This document shows, piece after piece, positions 47,036 through 55,361 of a stretch of 64,000 bases of DNA (position 1 is its first letter; each line of letters begins with the position of its first letter). The stretch covers positions 1-64,000 of the forward strand of contig CAMVQS010000001.1 in the NCBI GenBank assembly GCA_947169685.1. The letters run 5' to 3'. The translations under genes and the position numbers were made by a program. The stretch is from an uncultured Prevotella sp. (lineage in GTDB: Bacteria > Bacteroidota > Bacteroidia > Bacteroidales > Bacteroidaceae). The notes under the pieces are model-generated. The model made no database searches and was not told where the DNA came from. It was given only the letters and a program-made list of their open reading frames with translations.

Positions 47036-49444
47036 ATGAAAAAAGTCCTATTGCTTATGCTCGTGCTGGTTGCGGCAATGACCGTCAATGCACAGGAAGA
47101 GGATTTTGTGAGCCGCCGCCATGCAGCTATTCTGCCTGGACGCGGACAACTGAACCTGGAGACGATGCTGAAAGGCATCAACACCAACATGGACATCTCG
47201 CAGCTGTCGCTCAGCGAGCTGCGTGTCCTGCGTAACGCCTTTGCCGCCCGTCAGGGCTATGTCTTCATGTCTGCCGAACTGCGTAGCGTGTTCAGCGGCA
47301 CGTCTTGGTACGACTCGCTGATGATGGTACGCTGGGAGGAGAATGGCGAAGGTGAGATTCCTCTGAGATACACGCCTGCCGAGAGCAAGTTCATCAAGCG
47401 CATACAAGCCCGCGAGAAAGAACTGCAGGCACGTAACTTCGTGGCAGGAAACGGCAAGCTGGTGAATACCGACAACATCGTCAACCCCTATCAGTTGGAG
47501 AACATTGACTCTCGGCTCTACGACATGCTGGGACGCTTCGGCTTTGCCATAGTGCCCAAGCACAGCGATCAGATCTTCCATATCTACGAGAAGAACGACT
47601 ACCACGACTTCCCAAGCTTCGTCACTACCGACCTGTTCATGCAGGCCTTCCATCTCTACTTCGACTGTCTGACACGCGAGGTGGAGGAGCAGGCGCTCCA
47701 TCCTGCCCTGCAGCGCTTTGCGAAGGCTATGTACGACGAGATGTGCCGCGTGGCATCATCCACCAGCAACAAGGTGCTGAAGCGGGCGGCCAACTACAAT
47801 GCTGCCTACTACGCTGTGGCTCTCTCGCTGCTCAACGAGCAGCCGCTGCCTGCCGTCGATGCCGAATGGAAGGACTTGGTAGAATTAGAACTCGACAGAA
47901 TCAATAATGCGCAGGACAGCGGTTCGAAGTTCCTGGGCTATACAGAACAATCGTTCCCCTACTCGCTGTTCCGTCCACGCGGCCACTACACCCGCACGGA
48001 GACCCTGAAACGCTATTTCCGCGCCATGATGTGGCTGCAGACAGCACCCTTCAAGCTCACGAAGGACGACCAGCTGGGTTGGGCAGCGCTGATGGCAGAG
48101 ACCATCGCCAAGAACCCACAGCTGAAGAAGATCTACCAGAACGTCAGCGACCCCATCACCTATCTGTTCGGCTCGCCTGACAACATCACCATGCTGCAGC
48201 TCTACGACGAGATGCAACGTCTGGGATTCACCTCCGAGACGCTGTTGGGTAACAGCAAGAAGCTGAAACAGCTGAGCGATGCAGCCATTGCGGTTGCTAA
48301 ACGTCAGACACGCATCATCCCCAAGGACGATGACGACTACCAGTACGTGGTGAACCTCATGCCACAGCGTTATATGCCTGACACGGAGGTGCTGCAGGAG
48401 ACGGCCGACACCAAGACCGTTCCCTCACAGCGTACCTGTCCCAAGGGCCTCGACGTAATGGCAGCCATCGGCATACCTGCCGCAGAGCGCATCCTGTTGG
48501 AGGAACTGAAGGAGCAGCAGGCCTGGAGAGGCTTTACACCTGCCCTGGAGCAGATGAAGAAGCGCATGAAGGAGATTAACTGGAAGGAGACGGTGGCCAA
48601 CCGTTGGGTGAGCTCTCTCGAGACGCTGTGTCAGAAAGACGCTAAGTATCCTTACTTCATGCAGACCCCTCAGTGGGATAAGAAAAACCTGAATACGGCA
48701 CTGGCATCATGGGCCGAGCTACGTCACGACGCCATTCTCTATGCCAAGCAGCCTATGGGAGCCGAGTGTGGCGGCTACGGTCCTCCCGAACCCATCGTCA
48801 AGGGTTACGTAGAGCCCAACGTGCGCTACTGGCAGCTGTCCCTCACGCTGATTGAGGCTACCGAGGCCGTACTGAAGCAGTATGGCTTGGAAACCGAGAA
48901 GACCAAGGACATCAGCGGCCGCCTGCGCGAAGAGGCTCAGTTCCTGCTGAACATCAGCAAGAAAGAGCTTGCCGGCCAGAAGCTGAACAACGAGGAGTAC
49001 AACCAGATTGAGATTATCGGCTCCACCTTCGAGAACATCTCACTCGACCTGCTGCGTCAGGCCGATCAGGAGTTCATGTACGGATGGGACAGCGTGGAAG
49101 GCGCCGACCGCTCCATTGCCGTTGTTGCCGACGTCTATACCGCAACCCATCGTAACATCCCCGACCCCCTGAAGAGCATTCTCTACGAGGCCGTAGGTCC
49201 TGCCTGCGAGATTTATGTGGTGGTCGAGATTGACGGACTGCTTTACCTGATGCGTGGCGGCGTCTTCTCCTATCGTGAGTTCCAGCGCTCACCCGGTGAG
49301 CCTCGTTGGACTGACGAGGAGTGGCAGCAGCAGTTGAAGACCCAGCCTCGTGCAGGAGAACCTGTATGGATGCAGGAGATTACTGCTCCTCAGGACAATG
49401 CCCCTGTTGACGACGAGACGTTCTTCTACAGTTCAGGCTGCTGA
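47036..49444 (+). CDS. YARHG + DUF3160 secreted protein
   Basis: 802 residues with signal peptide MKKVLLLMLVLVAAMTVNA. A YARHG domain (about 55-95, LSLSELRVLRNAFAARQGYVF) comes first, then a long DUF3160 region (about 165-795). In the latter, PSFVTTDLFMQAFHLYFDCL, GAECGGYGPPEPIVKGYVEPN and DVYTATHRNIPDPLKSILYEAVG are typical. The molecular role of the family is not established. It ends overlapping the next start by one base (TGATG). Confidence 0.85.
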   Translation: MKKVLLLMLVLVAAMTVNAQEEDFVSRRHAAILPGRGQLNLETMLKGINTNMDISQLSLSELRVLRNAFAARQGYVFMSAELRSVFSGTSWYDSLMMVRWEENGEGEIPLRYTPAESKFIKRIQAREKELQARNFVAGNGKLVNTDNIVNPYQLENIDSRLYDMLGRFGFAIVPKHSDQIFHIYEKNDYHDFPSFVTTDLFMQAFHLYFDCLTREVEEQALHPALQRFAKAMYDEMCRVASSTSNKVLKRAANYNAAYYAVALSLLNEQPLPAVDAEWKDLVELELDRINNAQDSGSKFLGYTEQSFPYSLFRPRGHYTRTETLKRYFRAMMWLQTAPFKLTKDDQLGWAALMAETIAKNPQLKKIYQNVSDPITYLFGSPDNITMLQLYDEMQRLGFTSETLLGNSKKLKQLSDAAIAVAKRQTRIIPKDDDDYQYVVNLMPQRYMPDTEVLQETADTKTVPSQRTCPKGLDVMAAIGIPAAERILLEELKEQQAWRGFTPALEQMKKRMKEINWKETVANRWVSSLETLCQKDAKYPYFMQTPQWDKKNLNTALASWAELRHDAILYAKQPMGAECGGYGPPEPIVKGYVEPNVRYWQLSLTLIEATEAVLKQYGLETEKTKDISGRLREEAQFLLNISKKELAGQKLNNEEYNQIEIIGSTFENISLDLLRQADQEFMYGWDSVEGADRSIAVVADVYTATHRNIPDPLKSILYEAVGPACEIYVVVEIDGLLYLMRGGVFSYREFQRSPGEPRWTDEEWQQQLKTQPRAGEPVWMQEITAPQDNAPVDDETFFYSSGC

Positions 49445-50661
49445 TGAAAAAGTCGCTGACCATACTCTTAGCGGTGTGTCTGTGTCTGCCTATGGCGGCA
49501 CAGATGCACCGTTACAGTTTGGGCTTTATTGTCAGCTATCAGGACGGACGGCAAAGCTCTCCCCCTAATGGGGGGGAGATGAAGGGGGGCTTCGTCGATA
49601 CCATCGATATTGAGTTCGACAGACATCGCATCCTTCTGCCCGTTGAGATAGAGGGCAAGAAGTACCGTTTCCTTTTCGATACTGGAGCCACGCAAGGCGT
49701 CGTCTTCACCAACCATCGCGTACCTTATATAAAAGAGGTGGGCAACGTGGTCTCCTTCGACATCAACAATCAGAAAGATACCGTTCGCGTGGTACAACTG
49801 CCAGCGTTCCGTTTGAGCAGCCTGCTCATCGATGGCTATCTGGCTATCGTAGGGCGTAGTGGCGCCGTCAGTCGAGGCTATGATGGCATCATTGGCTTCG
49901 ACCTCATCAACAAAGGACTCTGCTGTAAGATTGATGCGGAGAACCATCGCATGATACTTACCGACCGCAAGAAGTTCTTTGCTCAGGAAGAGGGCTACGA
50001 GGTGAAGTACAAGCTCAGCGGCTTCGTGCCCTACGTCTGGGTGAGCCCCTTTATGCGGCACATGGACCGTGCCCTCTTCGATACAGGCTTTTCGCATCTC
50101 TATACCATGAGTCGCGAGAGCTTCCAGCAGCATGTCTATAAGAGCCGTCAGGTAGCGGCGCAGGTCGAGGGACGTGCCGTGGGGCAGCGTACCATCGGCA
50201 TGCACGGCGTGGAACGTGCCGACACCGTTTATTTCCTGGCCCTCGACCGTTTGAAATGGGATGACTTCTCCCTGCGCGACTATCATACTGTCACCAGCGA
50301 AGGCGGTTCCACCATTGGAGCAGAGCTGCTCGACTACGGCTCCATCATCATCAACCCCTTTAAGAAGCGCATCCTCTTCCAGCCCCATAGCAAGACCGAT
50401 GAGCTCATCGTTGGCAACCAGCAGTTCCAGATGTCCATCGTCCCCATGAACGGACGTCCAGCCATCGGCCTCATCCGCGAGGAGAGCGGAGCCTACCGTA
50501 GTGGCCTGCGTCAGGGAGACATCATCCTGAAGGTCAATGGGCGCGACATTCCTAACCTCTCCGTCTTCCAGCAGTTGCACTTCGAGAAGGGTAATATCTA
50601 CATCTACACTGTCCGCCATCGTGATGGCACCGTCGCTGATGTCAGGGTGAAGAAAGAGTAA
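49444..50661 (+). CDS. Retropepsin-like aspartic protease with PDZ domain (copy 1)
   Basis: 405 residues. Signal peptide MKKSLTILLAVCLCLPMAA; first aspartic-protease lobe with D79 in FLFDTGATQGVVF, second lobe with ALFDTGFSHLYTM, and a C-terminal PDZ domain (about 325-400, GRPAIGLIREES, LRQGDIILKVNGRDIPN). Such two-lobed pepsin-like proteins are periplasmic or secreted in Bacteroidota; substrates are unknown. Last gene of the operon from 45380, followed by a terminator. A second copy in opposite orientation is at 54078-55340. Residues about 40-50 are encoded by an inserted palindromic repeat. Confidence 0.87.
   Translation: MKKSLTILLAVCLCLPMAAQMHRYSLGFIVSYQDGRQSSPPNGGEMKGGFVDTIDIEFDRHRILLPVEIEGKKYRFLFDTGATQGVVFTNHRVPYIKEVGNVVSFDINNQKDTVRVVQLPAFRLSSLLIDGYLAIVGRSGAVSRGYDGIIGFDLINKGLCCKIDAENHRMILTDRKKFFAQEEGYEVKYKLSGFVPYVWVSPFMRHMDRALFDTGFSHLYTMSRESFQQHVYKSRQVAAQVEGRAVGQRTIGMHGVERADTVYFLALDRLKWDDFSLRDYHTVTSEGGSTIGAELLDYGSIIINPFKKRILFQPHSKTDELIVGNQQFQMSIVPMNGRPAIGLIREESGAYRSGLRQGDIILKVNGRDIPNLSVFQQLHFEKGNIYIYTVRHRDGTVADVRVKKE
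49553..49591. repeat. In-frame palindromic insertion in protease copy 1
   Basis: CTCTCCCCC (49557-49565), TAAT, GGGGGGGAG (49570-49578) form a hairpin, and AAGC/GCTT bound the larger element. Copy 2 of the gene lacks it. It codes for SSPPNGGEMKGG. Confidence 0.65.
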
Positions 50662-50666
50662 AAAAC

Positions 50667-50703
50667 AGAACGGGGCGTGTCTGTATATGACACACCCCGT
50701 TCT
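50667..50703 (+). terminator. Operon terminator
   Basis: AGAACGGGGCGTGTC pairs with GACACACCCCGTTCT (one mismatch) around TGTATAT, then TTT. It closes the exported-protein operon. Confidence 0.85.
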
Positions 50704-50727
50704 TTAACATTGATTCTATATGAATTC

Positions 50728-50841
50728 TTAGAACATGGAGTCTGGCATGGAAGCCTCAGCCGTATAGTTTGCGTTATTGTAGCGGTAGGTAAAGCGGATG
50801 GATGGCTTCTGGATGCCTCCATAGCCAACAGTGGTGGTATA
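50728..50841 (-). pseudogene. C-terminal remnant of an unrecognised gene
   Basis: The last 37 codons of a minus-strand gene, reading VGYGGIQKPSIRFTYRYNN to SMPDSMF and stop. Upstream the frame runs directly into the remnant of a plus-strand gene, so only the end survives. The parent gene was not identified. Confidence 0.5.
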
Positions 50842-50842
50842 G

Positions 50843-51238
50843 TATCTCGACAAACAGATTCAGTGCCCAAATTGCCATTACTCTATCTCACGCCCTGAAG
50901 AGAAGAAGACCGATGTAAACATCTCTGTACGCATGATTGCTGATTGTGTACTCAATGCTACGGATACAGTTGTGCTGGTTAGTGCTGACAGCGATCTTGT
51001 ACCACCCTTGGAGTTTATTCAGCAGCACTATCCTGAGAAACGTATCAAGGTTTACTTTCCACCATCGAATTTCAGCTGCGACTTGAAAGATAATCTAACT
51101 CACCATAGCAGCAAGCCAGTTCTGATGTATAAGAACGAGCGTCGTTTCCGTGATGCTATCATGCCAGATGTGGTCAATGATGGCACGAAACGCTATGAGG
51201 TGCCCGAGAAGTGGCGACCGGCAAATATTGTAAGATAA
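50843..51238 (+). pseudogene. C-terminal remnant of a NYN-domain (PIN-like) protein
   Basis: From 50843 the frame reads YLDKQIQCPNCHYSISRPEE, then KKTDVNISVRMIADC and DTVVLVSADSDLVPPLEFI, the second half of a NYN/LabA-like nuclease domain, with a CxxC pair typical of the family. A stop codon precedes it at 50840. The first half, with the catalytic Asp of the first strand, is missing. An ATG at 50933 could still start a 101-residue product, but it would lack half the fold. Confidence 0.75.
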
Positions 51239-51301
51239 GCGAAGTTGACTCGTCCTCAACGGTAGTTTGTTCGTTTGATTTTGATTTATCGAGATAGGGT
51301 T

Positions 51302-51428
51302 AAACGGTGCTTTGCAGAAGTCAAAACGGCGTTCTGCTGAACGAAGGTGCCGAGTTGAAGGGACGAAGGTGCCGAGTTTGAGGGATGAAGGTGCCACCTT
51401 TTAGGGACAAAGGTGCCGTTTCCTCGGG
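51302..51428. repeat. 22-nt tandem array B
   Basis: Four clear 22-nt units at 51341, 51363, 51385 and 51407, each with AAGGTGCC and ending GGG, preceded by two 21-nt relatives (AAACGGTGCTT, AAAACGGCGTT). The first two clear units differ at two or three bases. The gap 51239-51619 otherwise holds only the orphan promoter at 51562. Confidence 0.7.
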
Positions 51429-51561
51429 GTAGGATCGCTCGATGATATCGATATTACCGCCCGCTAACAAACAAAGCAACGGACGGTAACAATATTATCA
51501 TCGGTCGGTGATGACCTTTCAAATCTTTTTTTTGTAACGCGCTTATTTCTACTTACTTCTG

Positions 51562-51593
51562 CAAAGATACGAAATATTCTTGAATTCTTCAAA
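51562..51593 (-). promoter_or_regulatory. Orphan full-consensus promoter
   Basis: TTTG (51593-51590), a 20-nt spacer and TATCTTTG (51569-51562) on the minus strand. No gene follows on that strand; it reads into the 22-nt array, the NYN remnant in antisense, and finally the C-terminal remnant at 50841. Confidence 0.7.
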
Positions 51594-51619
51594 TTTTTGA
51601 AAAGAAAAGTGGAAGATTG

Positions 51620-52228
51620 TTACTTTCCATTCGGCCAGACATCAATGTCGTACTGATACCAGCTGCTTGAGACAATGAGGGTGACGATGACCTCGTAGGA
51701 GCCCTTGCGGAGAATCTTGTCGAGGGGATAGGTTTCGCGTCCGTCGAGCACGTCAGACGTCATGCTGAAGCCGGCGTTCTGCAGGTCGCGGCAGAAACGC
51801 TTGGCTTGGTCAAGGGCTTGACTCTTGCTGTATTGGTCTTTATTGAAGTTGATGCTGTAGTGCCAATATACTCCATTGTCGAACGACACTCTGCCTACAA
51901 AGACGGGTACTCCGTTCCATGACACGTTGTAGCCGTCACTTTTCCATGCGGTGATGTCATTGTCTCCCTTGGTCAGTTTCCACGAATAGTTTGCTTCGAG
52001 CGTGGAAATGACGTTGCTGCGGGTAAGACCCGTTCCGTCTTTCCTGAGTACGCCCATGGGGTTATACACCAGGTCGAGTGCTGACTTGTTTTTGGTGCCT
52101 GTGGTCTGTGGTGTGGAAGTAACGCCTGTTGACTGTGAACCTCTGGACCTTCCTTGTTCGCCCTGTGCAAACGAGGCTCCTACTATGAGCAGCAGTGAGA
52201 GCATGATAAGAATCGTTCTTTTTTTCAT
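51620..52228 (-). CDS. Small secreted protein of unknown function
   Basis: 202 residues starting MKKRTILIMLSLLLIVGASFA at 52228; the ATG fits the promoter at 52261-52291. The mature N-terminus is Gly/Ser/Thr-rich (GEQGRSRGSQSTGVTSTPQT). The folded part includes SWKLTKGDNDITAWKSDGYNV, GVPVFVGRVSFDNGVYWHYS and ALDQAKRFCRDLQNAGFSM. Not recognised. Codons further upstream overlap the divergent promoter pair and are rejected. Confidence 0.72.
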   Translation of the reverse strand: MKKRTILIMLSLLLIVGASFAQGEQGRSRGSQSTGVTSTPQTTGTKNKSALDLVYNPMGVLRKDGTGLTRSNVISTLEANYSWKLTKGDNDITAWKSDGYNVSWNGVPVFVGRVSFDNGVYWHYSINFNKDQYSKSQALDQAKRFCRDLQNAGFSMTSDVLDGRETYPLDKILRKGSYEVIVTLIVSSSWYQYDIDVWPNGK

Positions 52229-52260
52229 AGTTATCTTGTTTTTAGCGTTTATTCTGTCTG

Positions 52261-52340
52261 CAAAGATATACATTATTTTCGAAACAACAAAGAAAAGGAC
52301 GAAATTTTGTTTGTGGAGTGAAATATTCTTCGTACATTTG
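52261..52340. promoter_or_regulatory. Divergent promoter pair
   Basis: Minus strand: TTTG (52291-52288), 19 nt, TATCTTTG (52268-52261) for the small secreted protein. Plus strand: TTTG (52310-52313), 19 nt, TACATTTG (52333-52340) for the CapA-like gene. The plus box ends 6 nt before the ATG at 52347, giving a nearly leaderless mRNA. Confidence 0.85.
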
Positions 52341-52346
52341 CGAACG

Positions 52347-53258
52347 ATGAAGAAACTGTTGACGTTGGCATTATGGGCTGTGGTGACGTTGGCACAGGGC
52401 CAGACCATCACGCTGACTGGTGACATCCTGCTGGACCGCGGGGTGCGGCAGCGCGTGAAGAGCATCGGCTACGACGGACTGTTCACACCTGAGGTAGATT
52501 CCCTGTTTGCCCAGAGCGACATCGTGGTGGGCAACCTGGAGTGTCCTGCCACCGACATCCGCACGCCAGCCATGAAGCAGTTTGTGTTTCGCGGCGACCC
52601 AGAGGCGCTGACCGTCCTGCGCCGTCACGGTATCACCCACCTGAACCTCGCCAACAACCACTCGGTGGATCAGCGGCGCGGCGGGCTCATCAGCACCGTA
52701 GAGAACTGCAGGGCGGCAGGCATTGTGCCCATTGGTGCCGGCGCAAACATGCACGAGGCCGTACAGCCCGTCCTACTCACATCAGCCATCAACCATCAAC
52801 CATCCAACATCTACCTCTTCCCCACCCTGCGGCTGCCGTTGGAGAACTTCACCTACCTGCCCGACGAGTACAGCGTGTCGCAGGAAAGCCTTGACAGCCT
52901 CTGCCAGCGCATCCGCCAGCTGCGTGCCAAGGAGCCCAACGCCTACATCATCGTCTCGCCCCACTGGGGCATAGAGCACCAGACAGAGCCCTACCTGCAA
53001 CAGCGGCGCCAGGCCCGTGCCCTCATCGATGCCGGGGCCGACATCATCGTGGGTCATCACACCCACACGCTGCAAACCATTGAACACTACAAGGGAAAGC
53101 CCATCTACTACAGCATCGGCAACTTCATCTTCGACCAGACGAAGCCCATCAATACACGTGCCTGCGTGGTACAAATAAGAATCGCCCCCACTTCGGTTGA
53201 AGTAGAGACGATTCCTGTGGATATCCGCAACTGCGTGCCCCACTTAGAAACTCCGTAG
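52347..53258 (+). CDS. CapA-family metallophosphatase-like protein
   Basis: 303 residues with signal peptide MKKLLTLALWAVVTLAQG. The PGA_cap/CapA fold shows LTGDILLDRGV, DIVVGNLECPATD, HLNLANNHSVDQRRGG, IIVSPHWGIEHQ, IIVGHHTHTLQTIE and YYSIGNFIFDQ, the metal-binding motifs of calcineurin-like enzymes. It is often linked to poly-gamma-glutamate or polysaccharide metabolism; the substrate here is unknown and no capBC genes are near. Codons for SAINHQPSN come from a short ATCAACC direct repeat absent from the family consensus. The 3' end overlaps the convergent esterase gene by 15 nt. Confidence 0.9.
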   Translation: MKKLLTLALWAVVTLAQGQTITLTGDILLDRGVRQRVKSIGYDGLFTPEVDSLFAQSDIVVGNLECPATDIRTPAMKQFVFRGDPEALTVLRRHGITHLNLANNHSVDQRRGGLISTVENCRAAGIVPIGAGANMHEAVQPVLLTSAINHQPSNIYLFPTLRLPLENFTYLPDEYSVSQESLDSLCQRIRQLRAKEPNAYIIVSPHWGIEHQTEPYLQQRRQARALIDAGADIIVGHHTHTLQTIEHYKGKPIYYSIGNFIFDQTKPINTRACVVQIRIAPTSVEVETIPVDIRNCVPHLETP

Positions 53259-54053
53259 CCACGTCTTCAGCTCCATCAGCATCTCTGCGTGGTAGGCAAA
53301 CGACGGGCGCAAGCCCCAGCCGTGATCGCCTGTAGGCCAGACATGAAGCGCTGCCGGCACATGGTTGGCCTGTAGCGTGAGATAGTAGCTGATGCTGTTC
53401 AGCGGCGGCACCACGTGGTCGTCGCCCGACACCACGATGAGGGCACGCGGCGTCTGGCCGTTCACCTGCTTCTCGTTGCTATACTGCTGTTCCAGTTCGG
53501 CCGAAGCATCGGCACCCAGCAGGAAGTCGTGGGAACCCTTGTGCGTGAACGAACGGTCCATCGTGATGACGGGATAGAAGAGTATCTGGAAGTCGGGCTT
53601 TGCGTTGCCTGTGGCATGCGTAGCCGTTGTGGCAGCCAAGTGTCCGCCAGCCGACGAGCCCATGATGCCCACCTGCCTGGGGTCAATGTTCCACTCCGCA
53701 GCGTGTCGGCGCACCAGGCGTATGGCCTCTTCGGCATCCTCGAACGGCACCTCCTTCACGCCTCGCGGCATGCGGTATTTCAGCACGATGACGGCAATGC
53801 CCATGTTGTTGAACACAGGCCCCCACTCCAGTCCCTCGTGGTTCATCGCGAGGTGGGTGTAGCCACCGCCAGGACAGATGACGACGGCACGTCCCGTTGC
53901 CTTTGCTGCTTCGGGCAGGAAGACCGTTACAAACGCTGTGTCCTGCGGGTTGCTACTGGGGTGCGGTGCGCCTTGCGGCCATAGGTCGATGCGCTGCTGT
54001 GCCTGTGCCATTGTCGCCACAGCCAATAAAGCCGAAGTCAATAGTTTCTTCAT
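53244..54053 (-). CDS. Acetyl-esterase-like alpha/beta hydrolase
   Basis: 269 residues, signal peptide MKKLLTSALLAVATMAQA, oxyanion VICPGGGYTHLAMNHEG, nucleophile MGSSAGGH, Asp in GDDHVVPP and His in GDHGWG. It is paralogous to the N-terminal half of the two-domain esterase at 17846-19237, without the SGNH half, so it probably deacetylates sugars or oligosaccharides. Last gene of the flippase operon. Confidence 0.88.
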   Translation of the reverse strand: MKKLLTSALLAVATMAQAQQRIDLWPQGAPHPSSNPQDTAFVTVFLPEAAKATGRAVVICPGGGYTHLAMNHEGLEWGPVFNNMGIAVIVLKYRMPRGVKEVPFEDAEEAIRLVRRHAAEWNIDPRQVGIMGSSAGGHLAATTATHATGNAKPDFQILFYPVITMDRSFTHKGSHDFLLGADASAELEQQYSNEKQVNGQTPRALIVVSGDDHVVPPLNSISYYLTLQANHVPAALHVWPTGDHGWGLRPSFAYHAEMLMELKTWLRSF

Positions 54054-54077
54054 TGTTTCGTTTGTTATGTTTGTTGT

Positions 54078-55340
54078 TTATTTCGTGACTTTTACCTGGT
54101 GGATGGTGCCGTCGGTGCGGCGGACGGTATAGGTATAGGTCTTGCCAAGCTCGAAGTGGAGCTGCTGGAAGACAGTAACGTTGGGGATGTTGCGCCCATC
54201 GACCTTCAGGATGATGTCTCCCTGACGCAGGCCGTTCTTGTAGGCCTCGCTCTCCTCGCGGATAAGCCCAATGGCTGGGCGGTTGTCCATGGGGATGATG
54301 GACATCTGGAACTGCTTGTTGCCAACGGTCAGCTCGTCGGTCTTGCTATGGGGCTGGAAGACGATGCGCTTTTTGAAGGGGTTGATGATGATGGAGCCGT
54401 AGTCGAGCAGCTCAGCACCAATGGCGGAGCCGCCATCGCGGGTGACAGTATGATAGTCGCGCAGGGAGAAGTCGTCCCACTTCAGCCGGTCGAGGGCGAG
54501 GAAATAGACGGTGTCGGCACGTTCCACGCTATGCAGGCCGATGGTGTTCTGTCCGACGGCACGTCCCTCCACCTGTGCTGCTACCTGACGGCTCTTATAG
54601 ACGTGCTTCTGGAAGCTCTCGCGGTCCATCGTATAGAGCCGAGGGAAGCCAGTGTCGAACAGGGCACGGTCCATGTGCCGCATAAAGGGGCTCACCCAGA
54701 CGTAGGGCACGAAGCCGCTGAGCTTGTACTTCACCTCGTAGCCCTCTTCCTGAGCAAAGAACTTCTTGCGGTCGGTGAGTATCATGCGGTGGTTCTCCAC
54801 GTCAATCTTGCAGCAGAGCCCTTTGTTGATGAGGTCGAAACCAATGATTCCATCGTAGCCACGACTGATGACACCACTGCGTCCGACAGTAGCCAGATAG
54901 CCATCGACGACCAGACGGCCCAGGCGGAACGTGGGCAGCTGAACCACACGGACGGTGTCCGACTGGTTGTTGATGTCGAAGGAGACAACGTTGCCTACCT
55001 CTTTTAAATAAGGTACGCGACTGTTGGTGAAGACAACACCCTGCGTGGCTCCTGTGTCGAAGAGGAAACGGTACTTCTTGCCCTCCATCTCGACGGGTAG
55101 CAGAATGCGGTGCTTGTCGAACTCAATATCGATGGTATCGGTGAAGAGTTGAGAGACGTTTGTGGGAGAGTAGGTGACGGTGAAGCCCAGGCTGTAACGG
55201 TACATGTTCTGCGCAGCTACGCTGCTGAGTGAAGAGTGAAGAATGAAGAGTGAAGAATTTGCTACCGCGCTCCATAGGAGGCAGCACACGAACAATACGC
55301 GACGTTGCACAAGGGCGGCAGCAAATTCTTCACTCTTCAT
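54078..55340 (-). CDS. Retropepsin-like aspartic protease with PDZ domain (copy 2)
   Basis: Near-duplicate of copy 1 (49444-50661): same two DTG lobes (FLFDTGATQGVVF, ALFDTGFPRLYTM) and C-terminal PDZ (IGLIREES, LRQGDIILKVDGRNIPN). The N-terminus differs: the leader NSSLFILHSSLSSVAAQ is encoded by an inverted-repeat element. The start may be the ATG at 55340, which lies inside that repeat, or the GTG at 55310, giving the better leader (V)QRRVLFVCCLLWSAVA. A stretch of about 115 nt in the middle is identical to copy 1. It lies between DPP7 and the esterase in one operon. Confidence 0.85.
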   Translation of the reverse strand: MKSEEFAAALVQRRVLFVCCLLWSAVANSSLFILHSSLSSVAAQNMYRYSLGFTVTYSPTNVSQLFTDTIDIEFDKHRILLPVEMEGKKYRFLFDTGATQGVVFTNSRVPYLKEVGNVVSFDINNQSDTVRVVQLPTFRLGRLVVDGYLATVGRSGVISRGYDGIIGFDLINKGLCCKIDVENHRMILTDRKKFFAQEEGYEVKYKLSGFVPYVWVSPFMRHMDRALFDTGFPRLYTMDRESFQKHVYKSRQVAAQVEGRAVGQNTIGLHSVERADTVYFLALDRLKWDDFSLRDYHTVTRDGGSAIGAELLDYGSIIINPFKKRIVFQPHSKTDELTVGNKQFQMSIIPMDNRPAIGLIREESEAYKNGLRQGDIILKVDGRNIPNVTVFQQLHFELGKTYTYTVRRTDGTIHQVKVTK

Positions 55341-55348
55341 TCTTCACT
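55235..55348. repeat. Inverted repeat with 34-nt arms at the 5' end of protease copy 2
   Basis: Arms 55235-55268 and 55315-55348 are reverse complements at 33 of 34 positions, around a 46-nt spacer. The arms consist of AGTGAAGAATGAAGAGTGAA-type units. Next to the first arm is the 17-nt sequence TGCGCAGCTACGCTGCT (55210-55226), shared exactly with 33437-33453. Confidence 0.85.
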
Positions 55349-55361
55349 TATTACCCTTCAC

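Noticed and set aside
49468..50619. Long open frame antisense to protease copy 1
   Set aside because: Its composition mirrors the sense gene, a matching antisense frame occurs opposite copy 2, and the sense product has clear catalytic motifs. It is a shadow of codon bias.
51095..51397. Minus-strand open frame downstream of the orphan promoter
   Set aside because: It covers the repeat array and the antisense of the NYN remnant, and its product has no leader, domain or plausible composition.
51302..51428. The second 22-nt array as a CRISPR array
   Set aside because: Same reason: tandem units without spacers and no cas genes.
54099..55007. Long open frame antisense to protease copy 2
   Set aside because: Same shadow effect as for copy 1; no leader or known domain.
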